Source of the DNA: Angiostrongylus vasorum
Taxonomy: Eukaryota; Nematoda; Chromadorea; Rhabditida; Metastrongylidae
Reading direction: 5' to 3'
DNA length: 64,000 nt
NCBI GenBank assembly: GCA_018806985.1
Contig: JADANN010000463.1
Coordinates: 62,001 to 126,000 of the forward strand
Positions 20,285 through 32,649 of the stretch are shown piece after piece. A model generated the notes under the pieces. The model was not told the origin of the DNA, ran no database searches, and saw nothing but the letters and a program-made list of their open reading frames with translations. Within the stretch, counting starts at the first letter, position 1, and every line of letters starts with the position of its first letter. The position numbers and the translations under genes were made by a program.

Positions 20285-22580
20285 CTGATTAGCATTGTTT
20301 ACGAACACGTCCGCTCAACGTGTAGGTGGTCGTCCTGGGGGGACGTTTGCATTCTGTTGTAGTCCACTCTACTGTTCTTTTCATCCCTCTGTCGTCTATT
20401 CTTCTCATTATGTGACCGGCCCATGTATGTTTCGTTATCGATGCATATTCTCCTGGATCTGGAAGATGTAACAGATTTCCAAGGTCAGAGCTTCGCCTTC
20501 TGGCTAGATATTGAGAGTGCCGGTTATATTTCATAAGACATCGCTCAAGCGCTCTGTGAGTAGTCCGAAGCATTCTTGACGTAGTTAAAGTATCAACCCA
20601 CGTCGCCGCAGCATAACAGAGCGCTGGAAAGACCGTAGAATCGAAGGAATGAGCGCAGATTTTCGGGTCCCTCAGTTGGTCGGTGGCTTCCTTGAGAGGC
20701 CCAAATACGGCCCAAGCTGCTGTCCTTCTTCTACCTAGTTCCTCCTTCATTTTGTTTTCCATGTTCGTTGATCGGCCAAGTTATACGTACGAGGTGGTCT
20801 CTGCAATGAGAGAGCCAACCAATTCAATTTTTTCGCCTTCGCACCATGGCTTTTTTCATGAACTGGGTCTTCTTTCGATTTATGCGAAGTCCGATCTTTT
20901 TCCCCGCTTCGTCGAGCTCGTAGATCATCATCTCTGCTTCGCTAGTACTTCTTGAGAAGATGACAATGTCAGCGGCAAAACGAAGGTTTGATAGGGATAT
21001 TCCATCAACACGTATGACCTTCTCATCCCAATCGAGTGACTTCATTATCCACTGTAGTGCGGTACTGAACAGCATTGGCGATATTGTGTCGCTCTGTCGA
21101 ACCCCTTTTCCTATGGGTATGGTAAGAGGTCGATGGGAAAGCTGTATTTTCGTAGTGCAGTTCCGATAACAGCCGGACAGAATTCTTATGTAGGACGGGG
21201 CCACTCCTTGCTCGACGAGCGCTGATAGGATTGCATTCGTTTCGACACTGCCAGACGCTTTTTCATAGTCGACAAAGGTTAGGACTGGAGGGAAGTGGTA
21301 TTCCCGACAAACTTCGATTACCCTGGACACGGTTTGGATGTGGTCCATACAGCAAAATTCTTTCCGAAATCCTGATTGCTCGACTGGTTGCGCCCCATCC
21401 AGTGTTCTTGATATGCGCAAGAGGATAATCTTCGTGAAGAGCCTGTAGAGTATACTCAACAAGCATATGGGACGATAGTTACGAAGATCCCTTCGGTCTT
21501 CTTTCTTGGACAAGATGACCGTACGCGACGTCCTCCACTGGTCTGGGATTTTTTCCTTTTGAAGGTAGGCTGTCACATGATGTGCGAGAAGTATATGTAA
21601 ATTGTGGCCTCCAGCTCTAAGGAAATCGGCGGTATCATTGTCTGGTCCTGGAGCTGTGCCCCTTTTATGCTTTCTATCGCAACTCGAACCTCCGACGGAA
21701 GAATTCCAGGTGGTTTTTTCTCTAGTGGGGATATTAAGGTCCGGGACGGGGATTGTGGAACGGAAAAGGTTGGTGTAGAACGTTTCCTCTATCAATTCCA
21801 TATCATGGCAGGAGGGTTGATAGCGGGACATCATAATCACACAAGTCCCGACGGCATTTTTTTCAGACTGCTTCTTTTCTCTGCTTACTTTAGTTTCTTC
21901 TGCTTGTACCGTTGTAGATCTTCCTGCAAAGCTATTCTGCAGCTGGAATTTATTACTAGCCATGTCAAACGTATTGCAGTAGGATCAAGCTTCAGTTTCC
22001 TTTTCTTTTCGAGCAGCTCCTTAGTAGTGACGAAGATGGGATCCGATCTTCTTGCTTGAGGAACTGAGGCGAACTCGGCACAGCTTCTCACTTCTTCGAC
22101 AAGCATCTCGTAGTCTTCAGACAGGTCTTCTTTAATCTGCCGGTCACGTTTGGATAGGTCTTCGTTCACAATGTTGTCGTTTCAGCAAGACTTTTTCCTT
22201 GTGGTCGATTAAGAGAGTTCTTTTCCAGGTTACAGCTGAATCGAATCTTCGCGCCAAGACGGCGGTGATCGGAACCAATACAGGACGACGGGACTATCGA
22301 TGTGTCGAGTAGGCAGCATGTTCTGTTTGTCAGAATATGGTCGGTGCCCGCACCAGTAATGCCGTTGGGAGACTCCCATGTCAGGCGGCGGGAAAAACGA
22401 GTTTCCATGGAAGAGACGTGTTGCCGACAGGAGTCCTGCGAAACGGTTCCCATTCCCATTTCTTTCTCCTAATCCAAAATTTCCGCCAGAGCGTAAAGAA
22501 TTGGTCAATTCATTATTCGTCACCCATCGCAGATCGATGAGTCTAGTTCGCTTTCAAGCTGCTCACCCTCACCTTTATTC
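20285..22580 (-). mobile_element. RTE-like non-LTR retrotransposon, family 2 (broken)
   Basis: Reverse strand, in order: endonuclease C-terminus (LTWESPNG; SIVPSSCIGSDHRRL) at 22459-22166; linker; a long RT frame at 21963-20824 ([58 protein letters not shown]); then a C-terminal frame at 20762-20289 (RALERCLMKYN; HTWAGHIMRRIDDRG). Distinct from family 1. The RT active site reads FAAD where FADD is expected, so one catalytic Asp is lost. The N-terminal part of the endonuclease is missing. Confidence 0.85.
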
Positions 22581-22800
22581 TTACTTATTTATGTAATCCG
22601 ATTTGACAGATTGTGCTGACAGAATATTTCCCCGCACTCCATTTGTTATCTTGTACACGTCACCCACGTAAGCCTTCCGACTCGTTTGAGGATTCGCATG
22701 GAACATAAGGCTAGTGTTTTCTTCACGAATATCGTTAAACTTTGGCCTAGTTGATTCTTCTCAGAATCTTATTGTTTTGCTATTCGCTATATGCTAGCTC

Positions 22801-23180
22801 TTCCCAGCGGTTTACCGCCTCATCGTGGCTGAGAGATGCTCCTGAGTGTCGAACTACGATGTAGAGCGAGGGGATTCGTCCTCATGGCAAGGTCTCCCAA
22901 GCTTAGAAGGAGTCCGGCGTTTTTCATCAGGAAGCCTACCTAAGAGTAAACTAATAGATGGATCCACTACCGTCCTGGTATCAAACTAGTCGCATGGTGG
23001 CAAATCTCCCTATGATCCACATGGACGGCGACTGCCTGTGGTCGTGACGACCTGGGGCTGACTTTGGCCAGGCTGTCCTATTGACTCCGGTTAACCACAA
23101 TGGCTAAGCCAGCGAAAAGTGGAAATTGCGTTGGGCCCTCACAACTAGTGAAGACGGGCCATCCAAGTATCCAGGCATGT
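22801..23180 (+). repeat. SINE-E copy
   Basis: Member of a repeat of about 386 bp found eight times here. Sense direction runs from CGGTTTACCGCCTCATCGTG to a tail of AAGTATCC-type repeats. This copy is near full length. Confidence 0.7.
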
Positions 23181-23199
23181 GCTAGCTAACATAATACCG

Positions 23200-23560
23200 A
23201 CTTATGTAGAATGGATTGTCCGGAAAAACAAGTTATTATCACCGGACAGTCATATCAGCAACAACCATCTTATATAATAGACCATCGCCAGCTCAGGCTT
23301 CCTCATTTGAACAGTGGACTCTAATGGACTCGATTCGATACAACGAGGAAAACAACACATCGAGAGTACGAAGAACTGTGGACCATTGACTCGGTTCATC
23401 GACTCTGAGGAAGAATAAGACATCGAAACGTTAGCCGAATTAAAGCTTCACAATAACCTCGTGTAAGCAGAACAATTTAAACACATGTTGACTAGTCATA
23501 CCGAGGTTAATGGAAAGTCGGCTTTTCAAATATCAGATTTCATGTAATCCACTAATTGAA
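23200..23560 (+). repeat. Penelope-type tail remnant
   Basis: Shares the order hammerhead-like motif, AACCTCGTGTAAGC, ACATGTTGACTAGTCATACC and GAGGTTAATGGAAAG with 53530-53660. No coding sequence remains. Assigned to Penelope-like tails only through the shared motif. Confidence 0.4.
23395..23440 (+). ncRNA. Hammerhead-like motif, Penelope-tail type
   Basis: CTGAGGA core at 23404-23410, GAAACGTT and TAGCCGAATTAAAG follow. Helix I would pair CGACT with AGCCG with one mismatch; stem II is weak. The DNA around it (23200-23560) resembles 53455-53660. Confidence 0.35.
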
Positions 23561-23689
23561 CCTACTCAATTATCTATGACATGTTCTCAGGAATGAAGTT
23601 TACCAGGGATGCGTGTAATGTAGTAGTTAGAGATACTCTGCAATACAATACACACATGGTCTTCCATTGGACGTCGTGCTGTGAGCTCA

Positions 23690-23905
23690 ACAAGCTTTCT
23701 ACCATCCGGGCTGGTCAAATTGCTACCAGAATTGTCTGGAAGGACATCAGAACTGACGTGACGCGTTGGTAGGAAATCTGAAACTTACTGTAAGGACCAG
23801 ATATGCATTACGTCAACTATAACGATGGTTCGTGAAGTCAAATGCATAACGCATCCATCAGGGATTGACCAACGCCGAGAGCTTTATCTTCAACCACAAG
23901 AATGA
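23690..23905 (+). repeat. SINE-C fragment
   Basis: Body of the family at 47669: CATCCGGGCTGGTCAAATTG, CTACCAGAATTGTCTGGAAG, and the end block ATCAGGGATTGACCAACGCC plus GAGAGCTTTATC. Confidence 0.55.
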
Positions 23906-24189
23906 TGAGATATGAGCAAAACACACAACCTCAAATGGTCTTCGAACCAGATTACCTTTACCGGAGGCTCATGTACTATCCACCATACCAACGAAATCCT
24001 TTGTTTACTCTATCGGTGCTACCAGCAGTCACCTGTCAACCAGAATGATTTGCGGAGCACAAATGTGAACTCAAGGTGAAGCTGCAGTCGAAATCGCAAT
24101 GTCTTAACTTTTTGTTCATTGCCGTATTCTTTTCTGATGGTAGAATACGGTGTGAGGTACAACCAAATATTGCAGAGAGGAAGACAAAG

Positions 24190-24350
24190 CAAGCGCCTCG
24201 GCTGGTGCGGTGGATACCACGTGAGTCCTATATAAGTGTAGTCGCGGATTCGAAACCCAGCTGAGGCCCTGAGTTTTGCTCATATCACAGCATCCTTGTG
24301 GTTGTACTTCACTTCGTCCCCCTGCCATGGAAAAAGAAAGTGCAGTAAAT
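24190..24350 (+). repeat. SINE-B-like copy with tRNA-like head
   Basis: GGCTGGTGCGGTGGATACCA and GCGGATTCGAAACCCAGC form A-box and B-box-like parts; the tail GTGCAGTAAATAAAA matches other SINE-B copies. Confidence 0.5.
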
Positions 24351-24369
24351 AAAAGCTAAGACGTTTTTA

Positions 24370-24565
24370 ACCTTCTTTTACACGATGCATCATCACATTT
24401 ACAGTGCGGATCCCAGCACTCCTTGCATTTGATTCGTTTCCGTCACATTCATCGTCCACAGTGGTCTTAAAACATTTCGCGTGTTGTTTCGGTTGCTGCC
24501 TGAGGATCGCCTCCTTCATGAATGTCGTAGAATGCTAGTCGAGTCGATTCTCCTCGCAATCCTGG
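24370..24565 (-). repeat. SINE-A fragment, reverse
   Basis: Reversed 3' body of the family: GTGCGGATCCCAGCACT, TTTGATTCGTTTCCGTCAC, GTCGAGTCGATTCTCCTCGC. Lies directly at the 3' end of RTE copy B. Confidence 0.55.
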
Positions 24566-24574
24566 TGATCACCT

Positions 24575-27500
24575 GTCACTTATATCACCTGTAGTCCCGT
24601 TGATTATCGAGTGACTCGAGCGGGCGCCTTTTCCTTGTCGCGTGCAAGAGTAGCTAAGTGGGTTCTGCTCGCTCTAGGAACTCGTTGAGCATCATATCTT
24701 TCTTATAGGCTTTTTTGTGAAGAACTCTCACCATCGGTCTTCTAGGCTTTTTGTGATGAACTCTGACCATCGGGTTGGTGGTCTTGCTGCAGTGCGTTTA
24801 ACATTCCGAAGAATCCACTCACTAAAGGCTGTTGTCCATCGGTTGTCGTTCATACGCATTATGTGTCCGGTCCACCTTATCCTCGACTGTTTGGCGTACA
24901 GAATGGCGTCTTTGATTTTTGATCGTTGACGCAGGTCGGAACCTCGGATACTTTCCCATACTTGTGTGAAACGGGATTCTACTAGCATCGTCCTTTCGAC
25001 TACGCGTTCAATAACGCTAAGTGACCTTTCATCCTGCTTACGCAGCGACCAAGTTTCTGACGCATACGTTAGGACAGGAAGTACCGTTGAGTCGAAAAGG
25101 TGGGCACGGAGTCGGGTGTTCTTTGTTCTCCTCACTACTTCTTCGATGCTCTTGAAAGCTCCTTAAGCCGCTCGTTTCCTTCAGCTCAGCTCTGGAGCTA
25201 TGTCGTCCATCATATTGATTTCCCAACTTAGATAGAAATAACTGGAGCATTCGGAGATATTCGTCCCGTTGAGCGTGAATGGGGCATGCGAAACCAATCC
25301 GATCCTCATGGACATCGTTTTTTGTGGGATTTAATCGAAGATCAATCTTTCCACAGGGTCTATCAAAATTGGCCACCATTCGTTCCGCTTGGCTAATGTT
25401 TGATGTTATAAGGACGATGTCATCAGCAAAGCCAAGATGGTGTAACTGCCGACCATTGATTTTCACTTCCGTATTATCCCATTCCAGTGTTCGCATGACG
25501 TTGTCGAGGGTGGCGGTAAATAATATTGGTGAAATGGTATCGCCTTGCCTAACCCCCCTTTTGACGTCAATGTTAATACAGTTGTAGAATGGTGATATCT
25601 TGGTTATGAAATTTTTGTACAGCTCACGAAGAATCTTTATGTACTGAGTAGGGACTCCATGACTGTCAAGGGCTTCTATGATTAAATCGGTGAAATTGAA
25701 CTAGAGCGGTCTTTTGTACTCTCGCGATAGTTCAGAGTCTTGTTGCAGCGTGGATGTGGTCCATCGTACTAAATCCTCTTCGAAATCTTGCTTGCTAACA
25801 TGGCTGCCTTTCGTCCACTGTTCTGTTAATCCTGTTTAGGATGACTCGAGTGAAAAAATTTGTAGACGACAGAAAGCAAGCAGATTGGGCGATAGTAGCC
25901 GATATTGTGTAGGTCATCCTTCTTAAACAATAACACGGTCCTGCTGGTCTTCCACTGAGTGGGGACCTTGCATTCGGACAGGTAACGTGTCAAGAGCCGA
26001 GCCAGTGTGTTTACGAGGATTGACGGAAGGTTCTTCAGGTGTTCTGGTCTTATCCTGTCCGGACCTGGTGTTGTTCGATATTTCACCGACGAAATGGCAT
26101 GTCGGATTTCGGAAGGGGAGAACCGGTGGTACAACATATCCATCGTCCTGTATTTCATATGACGGAAGGTGGACGTGGCTATCGAAGAGAAGTGTTCGTG
26201 AATAATTTTCTCCATTGCCTTTCTGAACGCTGTAACTGTTCCGTCTCGGCGTCGGAGGGCAATCATCTTGGTCATGTAATTGGCGAAGCATCGGTGGGCT
26301 TGGCGAATGCTTTTCCCAGCCTCTGCAGCTTCGACCACTACCGCAGCTCTTCTCTCTTTAAGATCCTCTTTTATCGCCTGTCTGCATTGTTCTGCAAGCT
26401 CGGACGTTAGTTCGCGGTTGCATGCAGCTCGTGTGATTCCACGCTGGCGTATCAACTCGAGAGTTTCTGGAGACAGACGTCTCTTGGTGACCTTCGAACT
26501 CTCAGCTTTCATAGCGCCAACGTAAAGATGTTGAATGAGCTGATCGTATTCTTCGTCGATGTTATAGACAATGGCATCTTCCCAACAGTCGACTAGTGAA
26601 CTGAATAAGTTCCAGTTTATGGTGGTTCTGGGACTTCGGTTTTTGGATTAAGCGGCTTATTCTCCTTTCCGCGAGAAATAGAATCTTGCACGAAGGATAT
26701 GGTGGTCTGGTCCCGTGTAGAATTTTTGGGACAACAGCTACATCGGTTAGGCAAAACCTTGTATTTACTATGATGTGGTCTATTCCGTTATGGTACTCGC
26801 CATTGTGAGACTCCCACGTCCACCGCTGAGGGTGGGGCTTCTGGAATTGTGGGTGACCATGGATTGTTTTGGTCGCCATGATAAACTCAGACAGCCGCTC
26901 ACCTTGTTCGTTCCGTTCTAATCCGTGGGTCCCAATGTGACGTTCTTCAAACGTTCTTCTTGGTCCAATCTTGGCGTTGAAATCTCCAATGATGACCTTG
27001 AAGAATGTGTGGTCTTCTCAGTAGAACTTCTCCAAGTCCATATAGAATGCTTCGACTTCTTCTTCGTCATAGTTTGATGTTGGCGTCTAAACGACGAAGA
27101 TTGTCAAAGCCGGTATTGATCCACATCTCTTCAATCGTAAACGTCCAATTCGGATTGTAAGTTGTTCCAATGAATCGATGTTCATGGACAAACTCGCGTT
27201 GACGAGAACGCCGTCGCCGCCAACTCCTCTACTGTTGCATGTTCCGAGGACCAGTTCTTCTCCGGTGTCATAGACGGCGTTGAGTGGGTGGCGTCGTCTC
27301 GGCTAGGCCGATGACGTCGTACCTCATCTTTCTCGCTTGCATGATCAGTTCTTCTATCGAGGACTCGGATGCAAGTGTACGTGCATTGTAGGTACAGATC
27401 GTCACCTTAGTTTTTCGTAATCCCCGCAGCTTCCACTGGCCCCTGAGATGTTAGCAGCCTCTCCGCACTCGTCCTACCCAACGCTGCGAAATTGGGGGCT

Positions 27501-28040
27501 CTTTCGGGGTCAGTAGAATGAAGCCCGTTTCTTGTATTGTGCTTAGCATCTTGATACTCATGTATAGCTTGATAAGCTCTGAGCGTGGGGGGCTGTGTAT
27601 ACTCACGGGTAGCTTGCCAGTCTCTCCCAGAGTGGACATGGAGCTTGTTTATTGGAGGCGACTCCTAACCGCCTCCCATATATTTTCCTATCACTTGGTT
27701 GCAGCCTATGGCCGAATTGACTCGTAGAATACAATCCGCATAAACTTGAACGGACCCACATACGCGTGCATGAATACGCCTCGTAAATACAGAAAGTTTG
27801 TGCCAAATCGGCGCAGCAGAAGCGGGGAGTCCATACCCTGCATCCACCTGCGTCTCTGGGAAACATACGGTCGCTTTTGGTCCACAATTAACCCCCCTTC
27901 CGCCACCTTGGTACGCACCACGTAGCCTCGAGACTGAGCGGCTCGAGATCCCTCATATGAAGGACCTCCGTGGTGGTCTAAGTGGTTCCCAGTTGGATTG
28001 GAGGAGAGCGTTGAGGCGGGGATCGAACTAGGGCCTTTGC
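24575..28040 (-). mobile_element. RTE-like non-LTR retrotransposon, family 1, copy B (broken)
   Basis: Almost the same extent and layout as copy A, including the 5' leader (28040-27420). Reverse strand: endonuclease remnants near 27.2-26.6 kb; a 228-residue open frame at 26512-25826 spanning linker and RT start ([34 protein letters not shown]); RT core with [13 protein letters not shown] near 25425; C-terminal frames 25496-24728 with [21 protein letters not shown] stretch of RT is damaged near 25680-25740. The 3' end has repeats of ACAGGTGAT. Not functional. Confidence 0.85.
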
Positions 28041-28604
28041 TTGCTGATCAAGACATTGCTTTATCTTTACTTTTTCAATTATGTTTACCTTTATGTATTT
28101 GTTTTCATAGACTAGGACCACACGAAAAATGCGGGAAAAAATTGACTATTTTTGTGAAAACTGCCGTAAAGTTCTAAAGTGCTTAGCATAAAATAAACTC
28201 TGTAGCATCTAGTAATACACTGTGTTCAGTGAGATTTTTAGCGATTCTAATAACTGATGTCCTCTGCGTTTATCACTCCATGAAACCCAGTAGCCGACTG
28301 ACCTCGTCTATTGGTTGTCGTTAACATACCACACTTGTGTTAGTAAATTTTTGACATCTTGACGGATTCAGCAGATCCCCTGACGTTTGATCATGACGTA
28401 TTCTATCTATCACTTGTCTGGAAGAAGATCATTTCTGGAATGCAGTGACTGATTCTGCTTACACAACGTCCAAATTCGCGTACCGTGCGGATACGGTAGG
28501 ACGAATCACTTAGTCGTAGGAATGGACACACTGATGGCTGTTCTCTATCCTCTTCACAAATTTCTAGATGTAGATGTAAACTTCTTGGCAGTTATTTCTT
28601 TATA

Positions 28605-28742
28605 GTGGGGCAAACCTTGTCCAGGCTGTCCTCGGGATTCCAGGGAACCACAATGGCTTAACCAGTAAATCTCCGAAAAATGGTAATCATGCTGGGGCCT
28701 GCACAACTAATGAGGACGGGCCGTTCAAGTATCAAGTATCAT
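28605..28742 (+). repeat. SINE-E, 5'-truncated copy
   Basis: Only the last third of the family: GGAACCACAATGGCTTAACC through GGACGGGCCGTTCAAGTATC and a short AAGTATC repeat tail. The truncated 5' end fits reverse-transcribed insertion. Confidence 0.6.
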
Positions 28743-28744
28743 GT

Positions 28745-29150
28745 ATTTCTTTATAGAACTGTAAAATCGTAGTTGCGAAAATCTTGCATAGTTCATGAAC
28801 GACTTCTTTCCTCTTAGGAAACACCCCTGACTATCGAAAGCTTCAATCATCGCTCCTATTCCAACTGAGTTGGAAGTTTCTTCTGATGAAAGTGAGGACT
28901 TGAAGACCGCCGATGATCCACAATTCTGTCACTCCTTTCCATGAGTCGAGCAAAAAGCTCCTGGAAACAGACGGCTAGCAGACTAAACGGTAGCTCTCCT
29001 TCTTTGTATAACAACATTACTCTTCTTTTCCATTGACTGGCAACTTGAAATTCTCTGAAGAATGAAAAGTCGAACATGTGTGTTTATGAGGATTGGCGGA
29101 ATTTCATTCAGTTGTTCGAGTTCAGCCTTCTCCGGATCGGGCGATGTTCA
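28745..29150 (-). mobile_element. RTE-like LINE, diverged RT fragment
   Basis: Reverse-strand frame 29077-28856 (EFQVASQWKRRVMLLYKEGE; LPFSLLAVCFQELFARLMER) lines up with the RT region TQWKTSRTVLLFKKDDLHN of copy B, but far more decayed. Older insertion of the same or a related family. Confidence 0.55.
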
Positions 29151-29731
29151 GTTCAGTTATCAACCTTCAACCTTCTACACACCAACAGAGGAATAGGTAC
29201 AGAATTTCGTAACTACTTCAGGATTCTGGGGCCCTTGAGTAAAGTAGAAAACTGAATTTATCTGGTGTTATGTATCACTTTCTAATCACGTCATGTTCAG
29301 TATTAATACAAACAACGATGATCTTACTGATAATCACACAACGGGAAGTGCGGCTGTTAAAGAAATGTGTGCGAAGATCATCTTTTGCTGATTCATCAAC
29401 AAATTCACAATGTTTTCTTCCTCCTGAAGACTAAAGAAAAACGTTAGATTAAGACAAGGCATCGAAAATCCTTCAGGAATTAAAGATATCCATTATTGTT
29501 ATCCTGCGCTCCACGGTTAACGTGTACCAATCTCGTCCCTATAACTTTTTTTAAGATTTTACCAACACAGTCAGCCAAATCGACACCATCCTGAACTCTG
29601 GAGGATTCTTATGCTACTAACTGGTCTAGGTTTTTCCTTAACTCGTAAGAGCACTGTTTTGTCATGACTTTGAGATACACTAACTTCTTTATAAATGAAG
29701 TATAGTTTTACTTAAAGCTGATTTATAACAG
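29151..29731. other. Intergenic DNA before the NYN gene
   Basis: No coding signal. A faint Penelope-tail resemblance near 29400-29480 (CTCCTGAAGACT and GGCATCGAAAATCC) is too decayed to call. Confidence 0.4.
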
Positions 29732-29748
29732 TATGTTTAGCTGGCTCT
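29732..29748 (+). promoter_or_regulatory. Possible trans-splice acceptor of the NYN ribonuclease gene
   Basis: TATGTTTAG ends at 29740, eight bases before the first ATG. The spacing suits spliced-leader addition in nematodes, but an upstream cis-spliced exon is also possible because the frame stays open through the eight bases. Confidence 0.35.
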
Positions 29749-32649
29749 ATGACAGCTGAGGAGAATGTGTTTCTTCCACAAACACCGGATGAAATTCAAC
29801 GATATGTCGTTCTGGACGGTCCAAATATTATGCACCGAACTAACTCAGATGGGTGAGTTTCAACGAGAACCATAAAATTCCTAGTCTAAGACTGTTTTAC
29901 TAGTTAGTACAGTCGTTTCCTGGGTTTGCGTTCTTTTTTGCGGCAATGCTTCCGCTTCCGTGCTGCTTTCCTTTCCTTCTTCTCAAGTGTTACCTATAGT
30001 GGTCTTTGTGTCATGATACGAAAGAACTGCAAAGTATTATTCACTTACTGCTTGGAGACACATCTCTAGGCAAATAGTTGTTGTGAAGTTCTCCTTAAGT
30101 GCGGAGAAAATCCTCCTATTCCTTTTTGCAGTCGAAATAAAGTGCGTTTATCTCGACTGCTTGTCGTAATGAGGCATTTCATAGTGAATGACTTCGACGT
30201 GATCGCCGTCATGCCGCGGAGATTTGTCTATGCCTGTTCTGAAACTGATCAATTTGCTATAGATGTGAGTTCCGATGTTTTAATTTGGAAGCTATCCAGC
30301 TTTTTAAATAAATAGCTTTGATGGTCATAGCAATTCGAAAACGTGATGCTACTTGGTTACCTGTTGTTACTGTGCTTGTTACTCTATGGTATTTGGAACC
30401 GCATAGTAGTAGTCAGGCGAACAAAGGTATATAATGAAATGAGTGCGACGTTCTTTTTGAGAATCTCCACATTACAGCAGTTTTTTTCCATGCTTTCTTT
30501 TGTGGCCCTTCAGGTTTTTTTTCGTTAAAGTTGTGCCTTACTGTTTCCGACTCATAATCAGTGGTATACATTTGGAATGTTAAATACTGGGACAGATTTG
30601 TTAAATGCTAAAGAGCAAACTCAGCGCTAAGCTTAGAGGTGATGACTACAGTTTTCATGTTGTGTGTTTAGTACATGACGTAGGTTTAAATACGCATAGC
30701 AGTGATTAGTTAGTAGTTGAAGTAGTAGGTTCTTCTTGCGATAGAAGAGAAGCACACGTTTTCCACATTAAATTCAATGTTTCATAATGTTCACTAACCG
30801 CTCTTACTTTCGTAATGTGTAGTACTTTTTTTTAACTACTCTGAAGAGATCAAGCCATTTTGTCGTAGCATATGGTAGTAGTCTGCCTGGACAGAATATG
30901 CAGCAGTTTGCTCTTCGATGATGAATTGCAAAGACTATACATATTCTTTACAGAAGTTTGTTCTTACCTTTGCTGCTTTACTGGTCTGATAGGTAAAAAT
31001 ATCTTCGAAATTCTCCATCTTTCTGTAAAAATTGATGGTCCAATTAAGATGAACTTATGGAGTTTTTAGACGTTAAACTTCACATTATCGGACCTTCTGT
31101 CGAGTGAGAGAGGTTTCTAAGCCTTTTACATCATATCTTTGAAATAGATATGGTCTGCTTAGCCAAACAGTCTGAGAATTTGAGAGGAAATTTTGCTTAG
31201 TCGCTTAGTTACTTAGATGACTAATCAGTGGTAAAAGCGTTGGCGCGGTTTATGACAACTTTTTAGAATTTTTTCAGAAACTTGAAAGAATGGGCCTACT
31301 CTGTCTCGTCCAATGTCATGTTCATGACGACCTAGCTGCCCTTGAGATTGCTTATGTGGCTGATGGAGTTGTAGTATCAAGTGACAAATTCATGTACGTC
31401 ACACCGTTTAGCATATCTATCATCACTCTAATACATCAAAACCTATGTTGCGACATATGTTAGACGTTCCTAAGTACGGGCATGTCTCCCAAGTTGTGAT
31501 GGGATTTAAGATCTTCATCCAGCAGCCCAACAAAGAATAAACCAGTCCCAGGAGTAGCTGCCATTCTTGCAACAGCATGTTCATTGCCTAGCAATTTGTA
31601 ACGACGTAAGAAAGTATTAGCACGACTTTTTGCGTCTTCAAGAAACGGAAATCTTGCCCGGCCGGTATTCTACCATCTATATGGAAATTACACGGGAACT
31701 TGCACGACTCTTCGTAAAGGTGGTTTATTCTACATCCAAGGAAAACTTTCATTTAAGCCAATGTAGTGGCTTATTGATAAGCTTGCATAAGATCCGACTC
31801 CACTTCACTACTAAGGTGTACATCACTTGAAATGACAGCTGTGAATATTAGGCTTGAATTATTGTCGGTGTGAAGAATAGAGATTGATACCGGAGTCGTG
31901 TGAGATTATCGGTAAACCAACTCCTCAATACAGAATAAAGGCTAATGTTTCAGAGACCACTTGAAACTGTCGCCCCATTTCCAAAGTCTCGTTGATCGCT
32001 GCATTTCAGTCAGAATCGATGGTCCACAAAAAGACAGTGTCATATGCTGGTTCATTCCACCACAGCAAACTGAGCCAGGATGTTCTCCTCCTCCTTCGCT
32101 TCATGGTATGATGAATTTTGCATTTCGGGACGCAGTGTTTTGGAAATCTGCGTTACTCAACCTAGTGTTCTTTAGAAACTTTATTCTCTACAATTGAAAA
32201 CATTCGTCATGAATTTGTCAAAGAAAATCGTCAGAACTGGACGATAGATTACCGCGATCAAACCCTCGCTTCCATCGATAAATTACTCACTCTTATTTGG
32301 TTAGTGTTTTGTACTAACCTGTCTCTACACAAAGGGCGGATTATTATTCATTAAACATTTGGTTTGAACTGTTGCTAAAATAACATAGGAAATAGTGATG
32401 CACATAGAGGAAAGTATAGAAGGTGGATCTCATCCAAAGCACAAAGGTTGTGAATTGTCAAACACATATTCCTAGCTTTCTTTTTTGACCATTTGTTTTC
32501 ATTTGCGCCTATCCTTTATTTCGTACATTGGATTACTACTCTGACTCAAAATGACTGATGACTTTTGGTGCTCTTACTTCTTCTCGACGTGACTTTCTCT
32601 TTCCAGGATGGAACCGACTGTGTTGAAGATTAAAGTGAAAGTGGAGTGA
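29749..32649 (+). CDS. NYN/Zc3h12a-type endoribonuclease
   Basis: Six exons with matching phases: 29749-29852, 30132-30264, 31278-31393, 31954-32105, 32176-32299, 32607-32649, giving about 223 aa. The fold is the PIN-like NYN domain of Regnase (ZC3H12A) and of nematode RDE-8/NYN-1/NYN-2, metal-dependent RNases. The four acidic residues expected from Regnase-1 are present: Asp23 in VVLDGPN, Asp96-Asp97 in HVHDDLAALEIAY, and Asp115 in GVVVSSDKF. The region after exon 4 (PPQQTEPGCSPPP) corresponds to the domain's C-terminal loop; the tail TIENIRHEFVKENRQNW is probably helical. No CCCH zinc finger is seen, unlike vertebrate Regnases, which fits the small nematode NYN proteins better. The start is the ATG nine bases after a TTTAG acceptor, which could be a spliced-leader site; an extra upstream exon is not excluded. 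The final exon codes only 13 residues plus stop. Orthology to RDE-8 itself is not shown. Confidence 0.85.
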
